Origin: Chionoecetes opilio
Taxonomy: Eukaryota; Arthropoda; Malacostraca; Decapoda; Majidae
Reading direction: 5' to 3'
DNA length: 64,000 bases
Assembly: GCA_016584305.1 (NCBI GenBank)
Contig: JACEEZ010023736.1
Span: 102,438-166,437, forward strand
Position numbers and translations under genes: made by a program. Positions within the stretch are counted from its first letter, which is position 1; every line of letters begins with the position of its first letter. This document shows, one piece after another, positions 43,449 to 56,290 of the stretch. The notes beneath the pieces are model-generated. The model saw only the letters and a program-made list of their open reading frames with translations. It was not told where the DNA came from and searched no databases.

Positions 43449-44769
43449 TTAAGGGAGATGCTCAAACCGTTTTTTCACTCGCTACGGGACCGCGAGGCTA
43501 AGGGTGGTCGGGAGCACCCTTAACTCTCTAAGGGAGTGAAATTTGAAGCGGCTAGAGACCAACAAACAATAAATTACAAGTTGTATCACTATACTTTATG
43601 TTTATTGTGTATTATAGAGCCATTTCATGCTTGCCTGTTTGAAATGTGATGTGTTTATTGCTTCATTGACTCCATATATATCATATTTAACATACAATAC
43701 CTATAGTAGCTACTTGTAATAAATTCAAATCAGGGCAAACCTATATATTAAATATATATCTCAGTCGACTTCTTGAATCAAAACGTATAGTTCATCATAC
43801 AAGTTTGGCAGCTATAATGATGCGGTGGTGGTGGTGGTATCAAATGTCTGACGTACTAGTACACACGCACGTACACACACAAGCAAGGATATTATAAAGT
43901 TATACTATCCTTGCACACAAGTGTCACGTGTGTCACAGTGAGGTGTTAGCCCCCCCGTGTGTCTTGTCTGACCTAAAGAGCGAACGCGCAGTTCTCGCCC
44001 ACTATAACAGAGTACCGCCAGGGCCACGGATACGGCATACGTACGGCGCGGGCCAGCAGTGGTCTATAGATCCTAATTGCGGGCACGTGGGACTCGAACC
44101 TATGATCAGCGCATCAAGGTATACCCTGGGTACGTCTCTGTAGTAATCAGTGGGAGAATACTACCCTGAAAGGCTAATGTGGCAGCTATGTATTATCGTA
44201 ACATTCTGGCGATAGTGAGCTAAAATCGGCCCTATTTCGGAAATCAGCAGATCTTAGCTCAACACCGGCAAACATAGTTTTTAGGTTTAGGTTAAGTTAT
44301 GTTTAGGTCTGGTTTAGGTTAGGTAAGGTTTATGATAGGTTTGTGTTAAGTTTTGTGGAGTTATTTAGGTTAAATAAGCATCCGCGGGACGATTTCCGAA
44401 AGAGGCAGATTTTAGCACAACAGCGGCATTTGAAGTCTCTTTAAATTTATATATCGGGCTCCCTGACAGCTGAGAGCATGATGATTGGCTAGATAAAGCC
44501 GCGTCATGCGAGGCGCTGCTCTGTGATTGGTTAGCAGAATTTTCCCACACATATCCCTAGAATATCCCTATATTCCCCACCCAGAGGCCACCGATAACCG
44601 TACGGGAGTGACGGCTCGGTACGAGCATCTCCCTCAGCCCACCCTCGTAAGGTTATTGTAGCCATACACTCGTAAGTTGTCCCTTACGAGGGATTTTCGA
44701 GCATCCCTGCCCAGGTATACAGTGGTCTATGATCAGACCTATAGGCGAGAAATGTGTGAAAAATGTTGG

Positions 44770-44916
44770 TGCGTCGGACGGACGTTAGTGCGTTGGGGTG
44801 AAGGTAGGGAAACGGGGGTGGGTGTTAATTGGTGGTGGGGGTAGGGGATGGTTGTTAGTGGTGGGGGAAGGGGGTGGGTGTTAGTGGTGGGGGAAGGGGA
44901 TGGTTGTTAGTGGTGG
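44770..44916 (+). repeat. G-rich satellite, left end
   Basis: GTGGGTGTTAATTGGTGGTG followed by clean 26-bp units with core GTTAGTGGTGGGGGAAGGGG. It is the same array as 46536-55935, separated by an LTR. Confidence 0.9.
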
Positions 44917-46535
44917 TGTAATGCCCATTATTCGGGAGATGATAGTATGAGAATTATTATTATAAAATTCCCGAGTTATGTCTTGTAAGTAATTCTTTTT
45001 CTCAGTTTCACATATGACTCATCGTATTTCTTTCTTTCCGCCATCTTTTCGCATCAGTTTGGCCATCCTAGACGCCATTTTGTTCTATCTTCTTTCGTGC
45101 TTTCACCCGCCATTTTCTCCTTCACCCCGTGTGCGAGGAAAGTTCCGTGGAATAATTATTCTGCGATCAGTCATAACTAACGTATTCCATTCTTTTCTTT
45201 CTTTCCAAACCATCTTCTCAGATTTAGGAACCCTCCTAAAATCCTCATGGCTTTCAAAATAATCCCTATCGTTATCGGTTATGGTCATATATGGGCGGTG
45301 TAATAAGGATACACGCTAAAATGAAAGCCCACCAAAGTTCTAAACACGATTTCCATACCACTCCACTCTGAAATAGGTGTTCGGATTGTCGACATTACAT
45401 ATAAAACCATCCTTCGTGAATATTAGATTAAAGACATTAAATTCTCTTACATCAAAGTAAAACAGGTTTATATTATAAGCCACATGTTCTTATATACGCA
45501 AGTTTCATTACTTAAATAGTTATTTCGGGATTATAAGTTTTTCATTTGAGGTCACGGTGAGACTTTCCAAACAATTCCCTTTTGGGCGAGACGGCCATAA
45601 CTCCGTGAGACGCTCAGTCTCCACCCGTCCTCCACCCAGGTAAGATGTAACAAATTCCGCTCCTGTACCCCCCCCCCTTTCCTTGTTATCATTATTTTTA
45701 TCTATATTTTCAAATATGGGTATCTATGTTTAGTGTACGCTAACGTACAGGAGGTGCACCCATCCTTATAAGTATTATTAACAAGAGTCTCCATCCGTCC
45801 TCCACCCAGGGAGAGGTTTCAACGGGAGGCGTCCCACGCCTTCCTCTCAAGAACACATGGTCATTGTGTATCCACACATCCAACTCCTTATTCTCACATT
45901 CTCTTTCCTATATATATATATTCAGTGTATACCTATAGTGCTCAGTTGATACGAATATAGGTGGAAATTCTAAGAATGATTCTGTGAGGGAATTTATGCT
46001 CTAAAGAAGCTTGCCCGTTCCAGATTAGAGTTTATGTATGTGTCTACGGTCTCAAACAGAAATAATGTTTCATGGCGAATAAATAGGATATCATTTACAA
46101 ATATAGTTCTTGTGTTATTATAAAAACCCAGGTGATTATTCTGTATTAGGAAAATAATTCCCCACACTTCCAAGAGTCCAAGCCTTGTTCGGTATAACCC
46201 CTCGTACCAACCACGACTACCAAGATCAATCTAATATTAATATTAATCTAACGTGCCCCGGGAGTAATCATAGTGAAATACTCGTCAGGGCTGGTGGCAG
46301 CAAATCCCATAACCTAAACCATATTATCCTTTCCCCTTAAGTACATCCCCCTTCTCAGTACTCTCCGCAGTGAGACGTGGTCATACTATAATCATATAGT
46401 GAAATCAGAAGACTAAGTTAAATTCTTCATTCAAGTTGTAATCATTTATCAAATCATCCCCAAATAATATCATTCAAGTAACGTTGACCAGTCTTAAAAC
46501 CCCCATACCAGTGACCCCCAATTTCCAGCAACACA
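44917..46535. mobile_element. solo LTR (about 1.6 kb) inside the G-rich satellite
   Basis: Starts TGTAATGCCC and ends AGCAACACA (TG..CA), with GTGG directly on both sides (44913-44916 and 46536-46539) as a 4-bp duplication. The satellite is interrupted exactly at these points. Inside are TATAAAAA at 46129, and two copies of CCGTCCTCCACCCAGG (near 45627 and 45795). No coding frame with a gag or pol domain is present, so recombination between LTRs of a Gypsy-like element is the likely origin (inference). Confidence 0.75.
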
Positions 46536-49500
46536 GTGGGGGAAGGGGGTGGGTGTTAGTGGTGGGGGAAGGGGATGGTTGTTAGTGGTGGGGGAAGGGG
46601 ATGGTTGTTAGTGGTGGGGGAAGGGGATGTGTTTGTTAGTGGTGGGGGAAGGGGGTGGGTGTTAGTGGTGGGGAAGGGGATGGTTGTTAGTGGTGGGGAA
46701 GGGGTGGGTGTTAGTGGTGGGGGAAGGGGATGGTTGTTAGTGGTGGGGGAAGGGGGTGGGTGTTAGTGGTGGGGGAAGGGGATGGTTGTTAGTGGTGGGG
46801 GAAGGGGTGGGTGTTAGTGGTGGGGGAAGGGGATGGGTGTTGGTGGTGGGGGAATGAGATGGGTGTTCGTGGTGGGGGAAGGGGATGGGTGTTGGGTGGG
46901 GTGGGGGAAGGGGGAAGGGTTTATTTTGGTGGGGGGGGGGAAGGGATAGGTGTTTGGTGGGGGGTAGGAAGGGTTTTCCCTGGGTTTTGGGGGAAAGGGG
47001 AAAGGGTTTTTGGTGGGGGAAGGGGGGGTGGGTTGGGTGGTGTGGAAACGGGGGGGTGTTGGGTGTGGGGGAAGGGGGTGGGTGTTTGGGGGTGGGGGAA
47101 GGGAAAGGGTGTTGGGGGGGTGGGGGAAAGGGGAAAGGGTGGGTTTGGGGGTGGGGGAAGGGGGGGGGATGTTGGGGGTTTTGGGGAAAAGGGGGGGGAT
47201 GTTGGAGATGGGGGGGAAAGGGGGGGGGGGGTTTTTGGGGGGGGGTTTTGGGGGAAGGGGGTGGATGTTTTTGGGGGTTGGGGGGGGGGTGGATGTTTGG
47301 AGGGGTGGGGAAAGGGGGTGGGTGGGTTTGGGGGTGGGGGAAGAGGAAAGGGGTGGTTTGGGGGGTTTGGGGAAGGGGGTTTTGGTGTTGGGGGGTTTTG
47401 GGGAAAGGGGTGGGGGTTTGGGGGTGGGGGGAAGGGGGGGGATTTGGGGGGTTTGGGGGAAGGGGGGTTTGGGTTTTTGGGGGTTTGGGGGGGGGGTGGT
47501 GTTGGAGATGGGGGGAAGGGGGTGGTGTTGGTGGGGGGGGGAAAGGGGGGGGATGTTGGGGGTTTGGGGAAAGGGGGTTTGGGTGTTGGAGATGGGGGGA
47601 AAGGGGGTTTGGGTTTGGTGGGGGGGGAAGGGGGGGTGTTTTGTGGTGGGGGAAGGGGGTGGTTGGTTTTTGGTGGGGGAAAAGGGGGGGGTGTTAGTGG
47701 TGGGGGAAGGGGGGTGGGGGTTTTTGTGGGGGGGGGGAGGGGGGGGTGTTGTGGGGTGGGGGGAAGGGGGATTTGGGTTTTTAGTGGTGGGGGGGAAAGG
47801 GGGTTGGGGGTTGTTGGGGGGGGGAAAGGGGGATTTTTGGTTTTTTAGTGGTGGGGGAAAAGGGGGGGGTGTTAGTGGGGGGGGGAAGGGGATTGGGGGT
47901 TTGGGGTGGGGGAATGGGAAAGGGTTTTTTGTGGTGGGGGGGAAGGGGGGGTTTTGGGGGGTTTGGGGGGGGGGGAAGGGGAAAGGGTGTTTGGTGGGGG
48001 GGAAGGGGGGGTAGGGGGGTTTGGGGGTGGGGGGGGAGGGGATGGGGGTTTTGGTCTGGGGGGAAAGGGGAATTGGGTGGTTTTTTTTGGGGGAAGGGGA
48101 TGGGTGGATGGTGTGGAAACGGGGGTTTTTTTATGTTAGTGGTGGGGGAAGGGGGTGGGGGTTGGGGGTGGGGGAAGGGGATGGGTTTTGGTGGTGGGGG
48201 AAAGGGGTTTGGGGGTTGGTGGGGGGGGGAAAGGGGGGGGATGTTGGGGAAGGGGGGGGGGATGGGTTGGAAAGGGGGAAGGGGAAAGGGGTGTTGGTGG
48301 TTGGGGGGGGAAAGGGGGGGGATGTTGGGGTTGGGGAAAAAGGGGTTTGGGTTTTGGAGATGGGGGAAGGGATGGGTGTTGGTTTTGGGGGGGAAGGGGG
48401 AAAGGGTGGTTTGGGGGAAAGGGGGGGGTTTGGGGGGTTTGGGGGAAAGGGGGTGGGTGTTGGGGGTGGGGGAAGGGGGGGGTGTTTGGGGGGTTGGGGG
48501 GAAGGGGTGGAGGGTTTGGGGGGGGGGGAAAAGGGGTGGATTTTTTGGGGTGGGGGGAAAGGGGAAAGGGGGTTGGTGGTTTTGGGGGGGGGGGGTTGGG
48601 TTTTGGGGGGTTTTGGGGGAAAGGGGGGTGGACGTTTTTAGAGGGGGGGAAAGGGGGTGGGTGTTTTGGTGGGGAGAAGGGGGTGGATGTTGGGGGGTTT
48701 TGGGGGAAAGGGGAAAGGGATGTTGGGGGTTTTGGGGAAAGGGGTGGGGGTGTTTTGGGGATGGGGGAAGGGGGTGGGTGTTGGTGGTTTGGGGGGAAGG
48801 GGGTGGGTGTTTTGGGGGTTTTGGGAAGGGGTGGGTGTGGTGGTTGGGGGGGGAAGGGGATGGGTGTTTGGGGGGGGAAGGGTATTTGGGGGGTTTTGGG
48901 GGGGAAGGGATGGTGGGGATGGTGTGGAAAAGGGGGATGTTGGTGGGGGGGGAAGGGGATAGGGTGTTGGGGGGGTGGGGAAGGGATGGGTGGTTGGGGG
49001 GGGGAAAAGGGGGTGGGTTTTTGGGGGGTGGGGGGGAAGGGGGGGGAGGGTTGGGGGGGTTTTGGGGAAAGGGGTGGATGTTGGAGATGGGGGAAAGGGG
49101 AAAGGGTTTGGGTTTGGGGGTGGGGGAAAAGGGGGTGGATGTTTGGGGGTTTGGGGGAAGGGGGTGGATTTTTGGAGATTTGGGGGGAAGGGGGATGGTG
49201 TGTTTGGTGGGGGAAGGGGGTGGGTGCTGGGGGTTGGGGAAGGGGGTGGGTGTTGGGGGTTTTGGGGGAAGGGGGATGGGTTTTTGGTTTTGGGGGGGGA
49301 AGGGGGTGGGTGGTTTGGGATGGGGGGGAAGGGGGTGGGGGTTGGTTTTGGGGGGGGAAAGGGGGGGGATGGTTTTGGGGGGGGGGGAAGGGGAGGGGTG
49401 TGGGGAAAGGGGGGGGGATGGGTGTTGGTGGGGGGGGAAAGGGGGTTGGGGGTTGGTGGGGGGGGAAGGGGATGGGTGTTGGTTTTTTGGGGGAAAAAGG

Positions 49501-52500
49501 GGGGAGGTTTGGGGGTTGGGGAAGGGGGATGGAATGGGTTGGAGATTTGGGGGGGAAAGGGGATGGTGTTGGGGGTAGGGGAAGGGGGGGGATGTTTTGG
49601 GGGTTTGGGGAAAGGGGGTGGGAGGTTTGGAGATGGGGGAAGGGGATAGGGGTTGGGTTGGGTGGGGGGAAAGGGGGGGGGGTGTTTTGGGGGGGTTGGG
49701 GAAGGGGGGGGAAAGTTTTGGGGTTTTTTGGGGGAAGGGGGTGGGGGGTTTTGGGGGTGGGGGGGAAAGGGGGTGGGTGTTTGGTGGGTTGGGGGAAGGG
49801 GGTGGATTTTTGGGGAAGGGGGTGGATGTTGGAGATTGGGGGGGAAAAGGGGGTGGGTGTTGGTGGGGGGGGGAAGGGGGGTGGGTGTTTGGGGGTTTTG
49901 GGGAAGGGGGTGGATGTTGGGGGTTTTGGGGGAAAAAGGATGGGTGTTGGTGGTGGGGAAAGGGGGTGGGTGTTTTTTGGTGGGGGAAAGGGGGTGGGTG
50001 TTGGGGGTGGGGGAAGGGGGGGGATGTTTGGGGGGTTGGGGGAAGGGGAGGAAAGTTGGAAGAGGTGGGGGGAAAGGGGGTGGGTGTTTTTTTGGGGGGG
50101 GGAAGGGGGGGGATGTTTGGGGCATTTGGGGGGAAAAGGGGGGGGTTTTTTGAGGTGGTGGGAAAGGGGATGGGTGTTGGGGGGTGGGGTGGGGATGTAT
50201 GTTGGGGGTTGGGGAAAAGGGGAAAGGATTTTGGGAAGGGGGAATGGGAAATTTGGGGGTTTTGGGGGGGTGGGGGAAGGGGGTGGGGGTTGGTGGTGGG
50301 GGAAGGGGGTGGATGTTGGGGGTTGGGGAAGGGGGGTGGATGTTGGAGATTTGGGGAAAGGGGAAAGGGTGGTTTGGGGGGTGGGGGAAGGGGATGGGGT
50401 GGGGGTTGGGGGAAAGGGGGGGGATGTTGGGGTTTTTGGGGGAAAGGGGGTGGGTGTTTTTGGGGGTGGGGGAAGGGGGTGGGTGTTTTTGGGGGTGGGG
50501 GAAAAGGGATGGGTGTTTTGGGGGTGGGGGAAGGGGGTGGATGTTTTGGGGTTTGGGGGAAAGGGGATGGATGTTTTGGGGGTTGGGGGGGAAAGGGGGG
50601 GGGTTTGGTGGTGGGGGGGAAAGGGGAAAGGGTGTTGGTGGTGGGGGGGGAAAGGGGGTGGGTTTTTTGGTGGTTTGGGGGGAAAAAGGGGGGTGTTGGG
50701 GGGTTTGGGGGAAAGGGGGGGGAAAGTTGGAGATGGGGGAAAAGGGGTGGGGGGGTTGGGGGTGGGGGGAAAGGGGGGGGTTTTTGGGGGTTTTGGGGGA
50801 AAGGGGGGGAAATTTTTGGGGATGGGGGGAAGGGGGGGGTGGGGGGTTGGTGGTGGGGGGGAAAGGGGGGGGGGTGTTTTGGGGGGGGGGGAAGGGGGTG
50901 GGTGTTGGGGTTTGGGTAAGGGGAGGGGTTGTTGGTTGGGGGAATGGGAATGGGTTTTTTGGGTGGGGGGGGAAGGGGGGGGGATGTTTGGTGGGGTTTG
51001 GGGAAGGGGGTGGGAAAGTTTGGGAGATGGGGGGGAAAGGGGGTTTGGGGGTTTTTGGGGGGTGGGGGAAAAGGGGGGGGGTGTTGGGGGTTGGGGAAGG
51101 GGGTTTGGGGTTTTGGGGGTTTGGGGAAGGGGTGGTTGTTTTTGGTTGGGGGAAAAGGGGGTTTGGGGGGTTTTTGGGGGTTGGGGGGAAAGGGGGTTGG
51201 GGGAAAGGGGGGTGTGGGGGAAAAGGGGGGGATGTTTTTGGGGGTTGGGGGAAGGGGGATGGATGTTGGAGATTTTGGGGGGAAGGGGGGGTGGTTTTTT
51301 TTTGTGGGGGAAGGGGGTGGATGTTGGGGGTTGGGGGGAAGGGGTGGATGTTGGGGGTTTGGGGAAGGGGATTGATGTTGGAGATGGGGGAAGGGGATGA
51401 GGGGGTTGGTGGTGGGGGAAGGGGGGGATTTGGGGGTTTGGGGAAGGGGGGTTTGATGTTGGAGAGGGGGGGGGGGGATGGGGTTTTTGGTTTTGGGGGG
51501 AAAGGGGGGGGGTTTAGTGGGGGGGGGAAGGGGGTGGTTGTTAGGGGGTGGGGGAAAAAGGGGGGGGTGGGTTTGTGGTGGGGGAAAGGGGGGAAAGGTT
51601 GTTAGTGGGTTGGGGGAAGGGGGTGGGTGTTAGTGGTGGGGGAAAAGGGGTGGGGTTTTTTATTGGGGGGGGAAGGGGGTTTGGGGGTTTAGGGGGTGGG
51701 GAAGGGGATGGTTGTTAGTGGTGGGGGAAGGGTATGGGGTTTTTTAGTTTTGGGGGGAAAAGGGGTGGGGGTTAGTTGGGGGGGAAATGGGAAAGGGTTT
51801 TTGGGTGTGGGGGAAGGAAAGGGGGGTTTGTGGTGGGGGAAAAGGGGGGGGGGGTTTGGGGTTTGGGGGAAAGGGATGGGTGGTTTGGGGGTGGGGGAAA
51901 AGGGGGTAGGTGTTGGTTTGGGGGGGGTAGGGGGTGGGTGTTTTGGTGGGTGGGGGAAAAGGGGTGGGGGTTTTGGTTTTGGGGGAAGGGGATGGGTTTT
52001 TTTGATGGGGGTGGAAACGGGGGTGGATGTTAGTGTTTTTGGGGGAAAAGGGGTGGGTGTTTTGGGGGTTGGGGGGAAGGGGAGGTGTTTGGGGGTGGGG
52101 GAAAAGGGGAATTTGGGGTTGGTGGTGGGGAAGGGGGTGGGTTTTGGGGTTGGGGGGGGGAAGGGGGTGGATTTTTGGGGGGAAAGGGGGAAGGGGATGG
52201 GGGGTTTGGGGGTGGGGGAAAGGGGTTTGGGTGTTTGGGGGTTTGGGGGAAAGGGGGGGGATGTTGGAAAGGGGGAAAAAAAAAGGGGATGGGTGGGTTG
52301 GGGGGTGGGGGGAAAGGGGATGGTTTGGGGTTTTTGGGGGAAGGGGGTTGATGTTGGGGTTTTGGGGGAAAGGGGAAAGGGTGTTTTGGGGGTGGGGGGA
52401 AAGGGGGGGGATGTTGGGGGGGGTTGGGGAAGGGGATTATGTTTGGGGTTGGGGGAAAAAAAAAGGGGGAAAGGTGTTGGAGATGGGGGGGAAAGGGGGT

Positions 52501-55500
52501 GGGTGTTGGGGGTGGGGGAAGGGGGTGGATTTGGGGGTTGGGGAAAGGGGGTGGGACGTTTGGGGATTTGGGGGGAAGGGGGTTTTGGTTTTTGTGGTGG
52601 GGGAAGGGGGTGGGATGGGGGGGGGGGTTGGGGAAGGGGTTTGGGTTTGGGGTTGGGAAGGGGATTGGGGTGTTTGAAAATGGGGGAAGGGGATGGGGGT
52701 TTTTTGGTGGGTTTGGGGGGGGGGGATGGGTGTTTTTGGGGGGGGGGAAAGGGGTGGGGGGTTGGGGGGGGGGGAAGGGGGTTGGATGTTGGGGGTTGGG
52801 GAAGGGGGGTGGATGTTGGAAAATGGGGGAAAGGGGGTGGGTGTTTTGGTTTGGGGGGGGAAGGGGATTGGGGGCTGGGGGTTGGGGAAGGGGGGGGATG
52901 TTGGGGTTTGGGGAAAAGGGGATGGGTGTTGGTTTGGGGGGGGAAGGGGATGGGGGTTGGTGGGGGGGAAGGGGATGGGTTTTTTGGGGGTGGGGGGAAA
53001 GGGGGGGGATTTTGGGGTTGGGGGAAAGGGGATGGGTGTTTGGAAAGGGGGAAGGGGATGGTGTTGGTGGTGGGGGGAAGGGATGGGGGTTGGTGGGGGG
53101 GGAAAAGGGGGGGGGGTGTTTGGTGGTGGGGGAAGGGGTGGATGTTTTGGGGGTTTGGGGGAAGGGGGGGGGAGGGTTTTAGATTGGGGGAAAGGGGATG
53201 GGGGTTGGGGGGTGGGGGAAGGGGGTGATGTTGGGGGTTGGGGAAGGGGGTGGATGTTGGGGATGGGGGAAGGGGATGGGTGTTGGTGGGGGGGGAAGGG
53301 GATGGGGGGTTTTTGGGGTTTGGGGGGGGGGGTGGATGTTGGGGGGTTTGGGGGAAGGGGGGGTGGGTTTTTTGGTTGGGGGAAAAGGGGAAAGGGTGTT
53401 TGGTTTTGGGGGGGGAGGGGGGTGGATGTTTGGGTTTTGGGGAAGGGGGGATGTTGGAGATGGGGGGAAAGGGGGTGGGGGGTTGGAGGGGGGGGAAGGG
53501 GGTGGGGTGTTGGGGTTGGGGAAAGGGGGTGGGTGTTTGGGGGTTTTGGGGGGGGGGTGGGGGGGTTTGGGGGGTTTTTGGGGGAAGGGGTGGGTTTTTT
53601 GGTTTGGGGGGAAGGGGGTGGGTTGGTTTTGGTGGTGGGGGCCAAAAGGGGGTGGAAAGTTTGGGGGGTTTGGGGAAGGGGAAAGGTTTTGGAGATGGGG
53701 GGGAAAGGGGGTTTGGGTGTTGGGGGTTTGGGGGGAAAAGGGGGGGGGTGTTTTGGGGGTTTTGGGAAGGGGTGGTGTGGAATGGGGGGAAAGGGGGTGG
53801 GTGTTTGGTGGTTTGGGGGGAAAGGGGGTGGGTGGGTTGGGAGTTTGGGGGAAGGGGGGTGGGATGTTGGGGTTTGGGGAAGGGGGTGGGTGTTTAATTG
53901 GTTGGTTTTGGGGAAGAAGTTTTGGGGGTTTGGTGGTGGGGGAAAGGGGGGGGATGGGTTGGGGGGTTTTGGGGGAAGGGGGTGGATGTTGGGGATGTGG
54001 GAAGGGGATGGGTGGGTTTGGGGGTGGGGTAAGGGGAAAGGGTTTTTTGGGGGTTGGGGAAGGGGTGGGTGTTGGGGGTTTGGGGAAGGGGAAAGGTTTT
54101 GGGGGTTAGGGGGGGGGATGGGATTTTGGGTGTTTGGGGAAGGGATGGGTGTTTGGAGAATTTGGGGGAAATGGGGTGGGTGTTGGGGGTGGGGGAAGGG
54201 GATTGGGGGTTGGTGGGGGGGGAAGGGGGTGGGTGTTGGGGGGTTTTTGGGAAGGGGGGGGATGTTGGGAAAGGGGGAAGGGGGTGGGGGTTGGTGGGGG
54301 GGGGAAGGGGAAAAGGGTTTCTGGGGGGGTTTGGGGAAAGGGGGGGGATGTTGGGGTTTTTGGGGAAAAAGGGGGGTGGGTGTTGGTGGGGGGGGGGGAA
54401 GGGGGTGGGTGTTGTGGGTTTGGGGGAAAAGGAGATGGGTTTTTGGTGGGGGGGGAAGGGGGGGGAAAGTTGGGGGGTTGGGGGCTTGGGGATGGATTTT
54501 TTGGGGTGGGGGAAGGGGGTGGGTGGTTTTGGGGGTGGGGGAAGGGGAAAGGGTGGGTTTTTGGGGGTTTGGGGGGGATGGGTGTTGGTGGTGGGGGGAA
54601 AGGGGGTGGATGTTTTTGGGGGTTTTGGGAAGGGGATTTGGTTTTGTTGGGATTGGGGGGTTGGGGGTGGGGGTTGGTGGTGGGGGAAGGGGGGGGATGT
54701 TTGGGGGTTGGGGAGGGGGTGGGTGGTTTTTGGGGAAAAGGGGAAAAAGGGGGGGGTTTTTGGTGGTGGGGGTGAAGGGATGGGTGGGTTTGGGGGTTGG
54801 GGGAAGGGGGGGTGGGTGTTGGGGTTTGGGGAAAAGGGATGGGTGTTTTGGGGGGGGGGGCAGGGGATGGGGGGTTGGTGGTGGGGGAAGGGGGGTGGAT
54901 GTTGGGGGTTGGGGGAAGGGGGGGGAATGTTGGGGATTTTGGGGGAAGGGGATGGGTTTTGGGGGTTTGGGGGAAAAAGGGTGGGTGTTGGGGTTGGGGA
55001 AAAGGGGGGGATGTTTGGGGGGGGGGGGGGAAAAGGGGGTGGGGGGGGGTGGGGGGGGAAGGGGATGGGTTTGTGGTGGGGGGAAAGGGGGGGGGTGTTG
55101 GTTGGGGGAAAAAAGGGGGGGATGTTTTGGGGGTTGGGGGAAAGGGGGTGGATGTTGGAGATGGGGGAAGGGGTGGGGCTTTGGGGGGTGGGGGAAAAAG
55201 GGGGGGAGGTTTGGGGGTGGGGGAAGGGGGTTTGGGTGTTGGGGAAAAGGGGGGAAAGGGGGAATGGGGGGTTGGGGGTGGGGGAAAGGGGGTTTGGGGG
55301 GTTTGGGGGGGTTTGGGGAAGGGGGGGGGATGGTTGGGGGTTTGGGGAAGGGGATGGGTGTTTGGTGGGGGGGGAAAAGGGGGTGGGTTTTTTGGTGGTG
55401 GGGGAAGGGGTTGGGTGTTGGGGGTTTGGGAAGGGGGTGGGTGTTTTGGGATGGGGGAAGGGGGTGGGTGTTTTTGGTTGGGGGAAGGGGAAAGGGTTTT

Positions 55501-55935
55501 GGGGGGTTGGGGAAGGGGGGGGGATGTTTTGGGGGTTTGGGGAAGGGGGGTGGGTGTTTTGGGGGGGGGAAGGGGATGGATGTTTTGGGGGTTGGGGGAA
55601 AGGGGGGGGTGGTTTTGGGGGATGGGGGAAAGGATGGGGGGTTGGGGGGTGGGGGGGAAAGGGGGTGGGGGTTGTTTGGGTGGTGGGGGGAAGGGGGTGG
55701 ATGTTGGGGGTTTGGGGGGGGGGAATTTTGGGTGGTTGGAAAAATGGGGGAAGGGGAAATTTTTTTGGGTGGTTGGGGGGGGGAAAAAGGGGGGGATTTT
55801 TGGGGGTTTGGGGGGGAAAGGGGGTGGGTGTTGGAGATTTGGGGGGAAAGGGGGGGGTGTTGGAAGTGGAAAGTTGGGGGGGGAAAAAACGGGTTTGGGG
55901 GTTTTGGGGGATTTTGGGGGTGGGTGTTTGGGGAA
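46536..55935 (+). repeat. G-rich satellite, main array
   Basis: It begins with clean 26-bp units (ATGG(T/G)TGTTAGTGG core, then TGGGGGAAGGGG) to about 46870 and then becomes irregular: G runs lengthen and TTAGT is often lost, giving TGTTGGGGGTGGGGGAAGGG. Some clean units return near 51600-51760. Cytosine is nearly absent from this strand for 9.4 kb; the few Cs are mostly in a recurring GTGGAAACGGGG variant (47044, 48112, 52012), hinting at a higher-order repeat. Open frames of up to about 1080 codons on both strands arise because the text lacks stops. They are not genes. Confidence 0.95.
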
Positions 55936-56069
55936 TGAAAATAGAGTTAAAAAATAGCAGTTCTTGGAAAAGGGCTCTAGCCAAATTCCCCCCCCCCCCC
56001 CCTCTCTCGGTGAACCTTTTAATGACCTTTATCAATTTAAAATTCGCGGGCCTGTTGGTGGGAAGAACT
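55936..56069. other. junction between satellite and RING gene region
   Basis: Contains a C run (55988-56001) and AAATTCGCGGGCC. No gene. Confidence 0.4.
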
Positions 56070-56215
56070 TTTTTCCCCGCGCTTTTTACAAAGTCGTGTT
56101 TTTACGGAAATAAGGCGTGGAAATTAATTACTTTTAGTGGATTAGGTGTTCTGAATGAACATTCAACATATTTATGCAAAGAAAAAATGGGTCTGGACGA
56201 TTACTTTAAAAAATA
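56070..56215. repeat. dispersed repeat with CGCGCTTTTTACAAA motif, copy 2
   Basis: Matches 36715-36857 (TCGTGTTTTTACGGAAATAA .. GGTCTGGACGATTACTTTAA). It directly precedes candidate exon 3 of the RING gene. Confidence 0.65.
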
Positions 56216-56290
56216 CTCTGAACCCTTGGATTGGCGTCCTAATAAAGAACAAAGTACAGGCCGCCACAGCTGCACACACGCAACACTTGC

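Larger units (their letters stand above)
41617..44716. mobile_element. R2 element, copy 2, split by a 1.75-kb insertion
   Basis: CCAGGGGAGAGATGCTCGAA at the left and CGAGCATCCCTGCCCAGG at the right. After removing 41695-43448 it matches R2 copy 1 without its insertion. On the minus strand GGTTCGAGTCCCACG (about 44089-44103) looks like a tRNA B box, but no A box or cloverleaf is found. TTAGG-type text lies at 44280-44380. Confidence 0.75.

Noticed and set aside
44080..44125. tRNA gene suggested by a minus-strand GGTTCGAGTCC box
   Set aside because: No A box, acceptor stem or cloverleaf can be formed in the flanking sequence; the same text is part of the R2 repeat.
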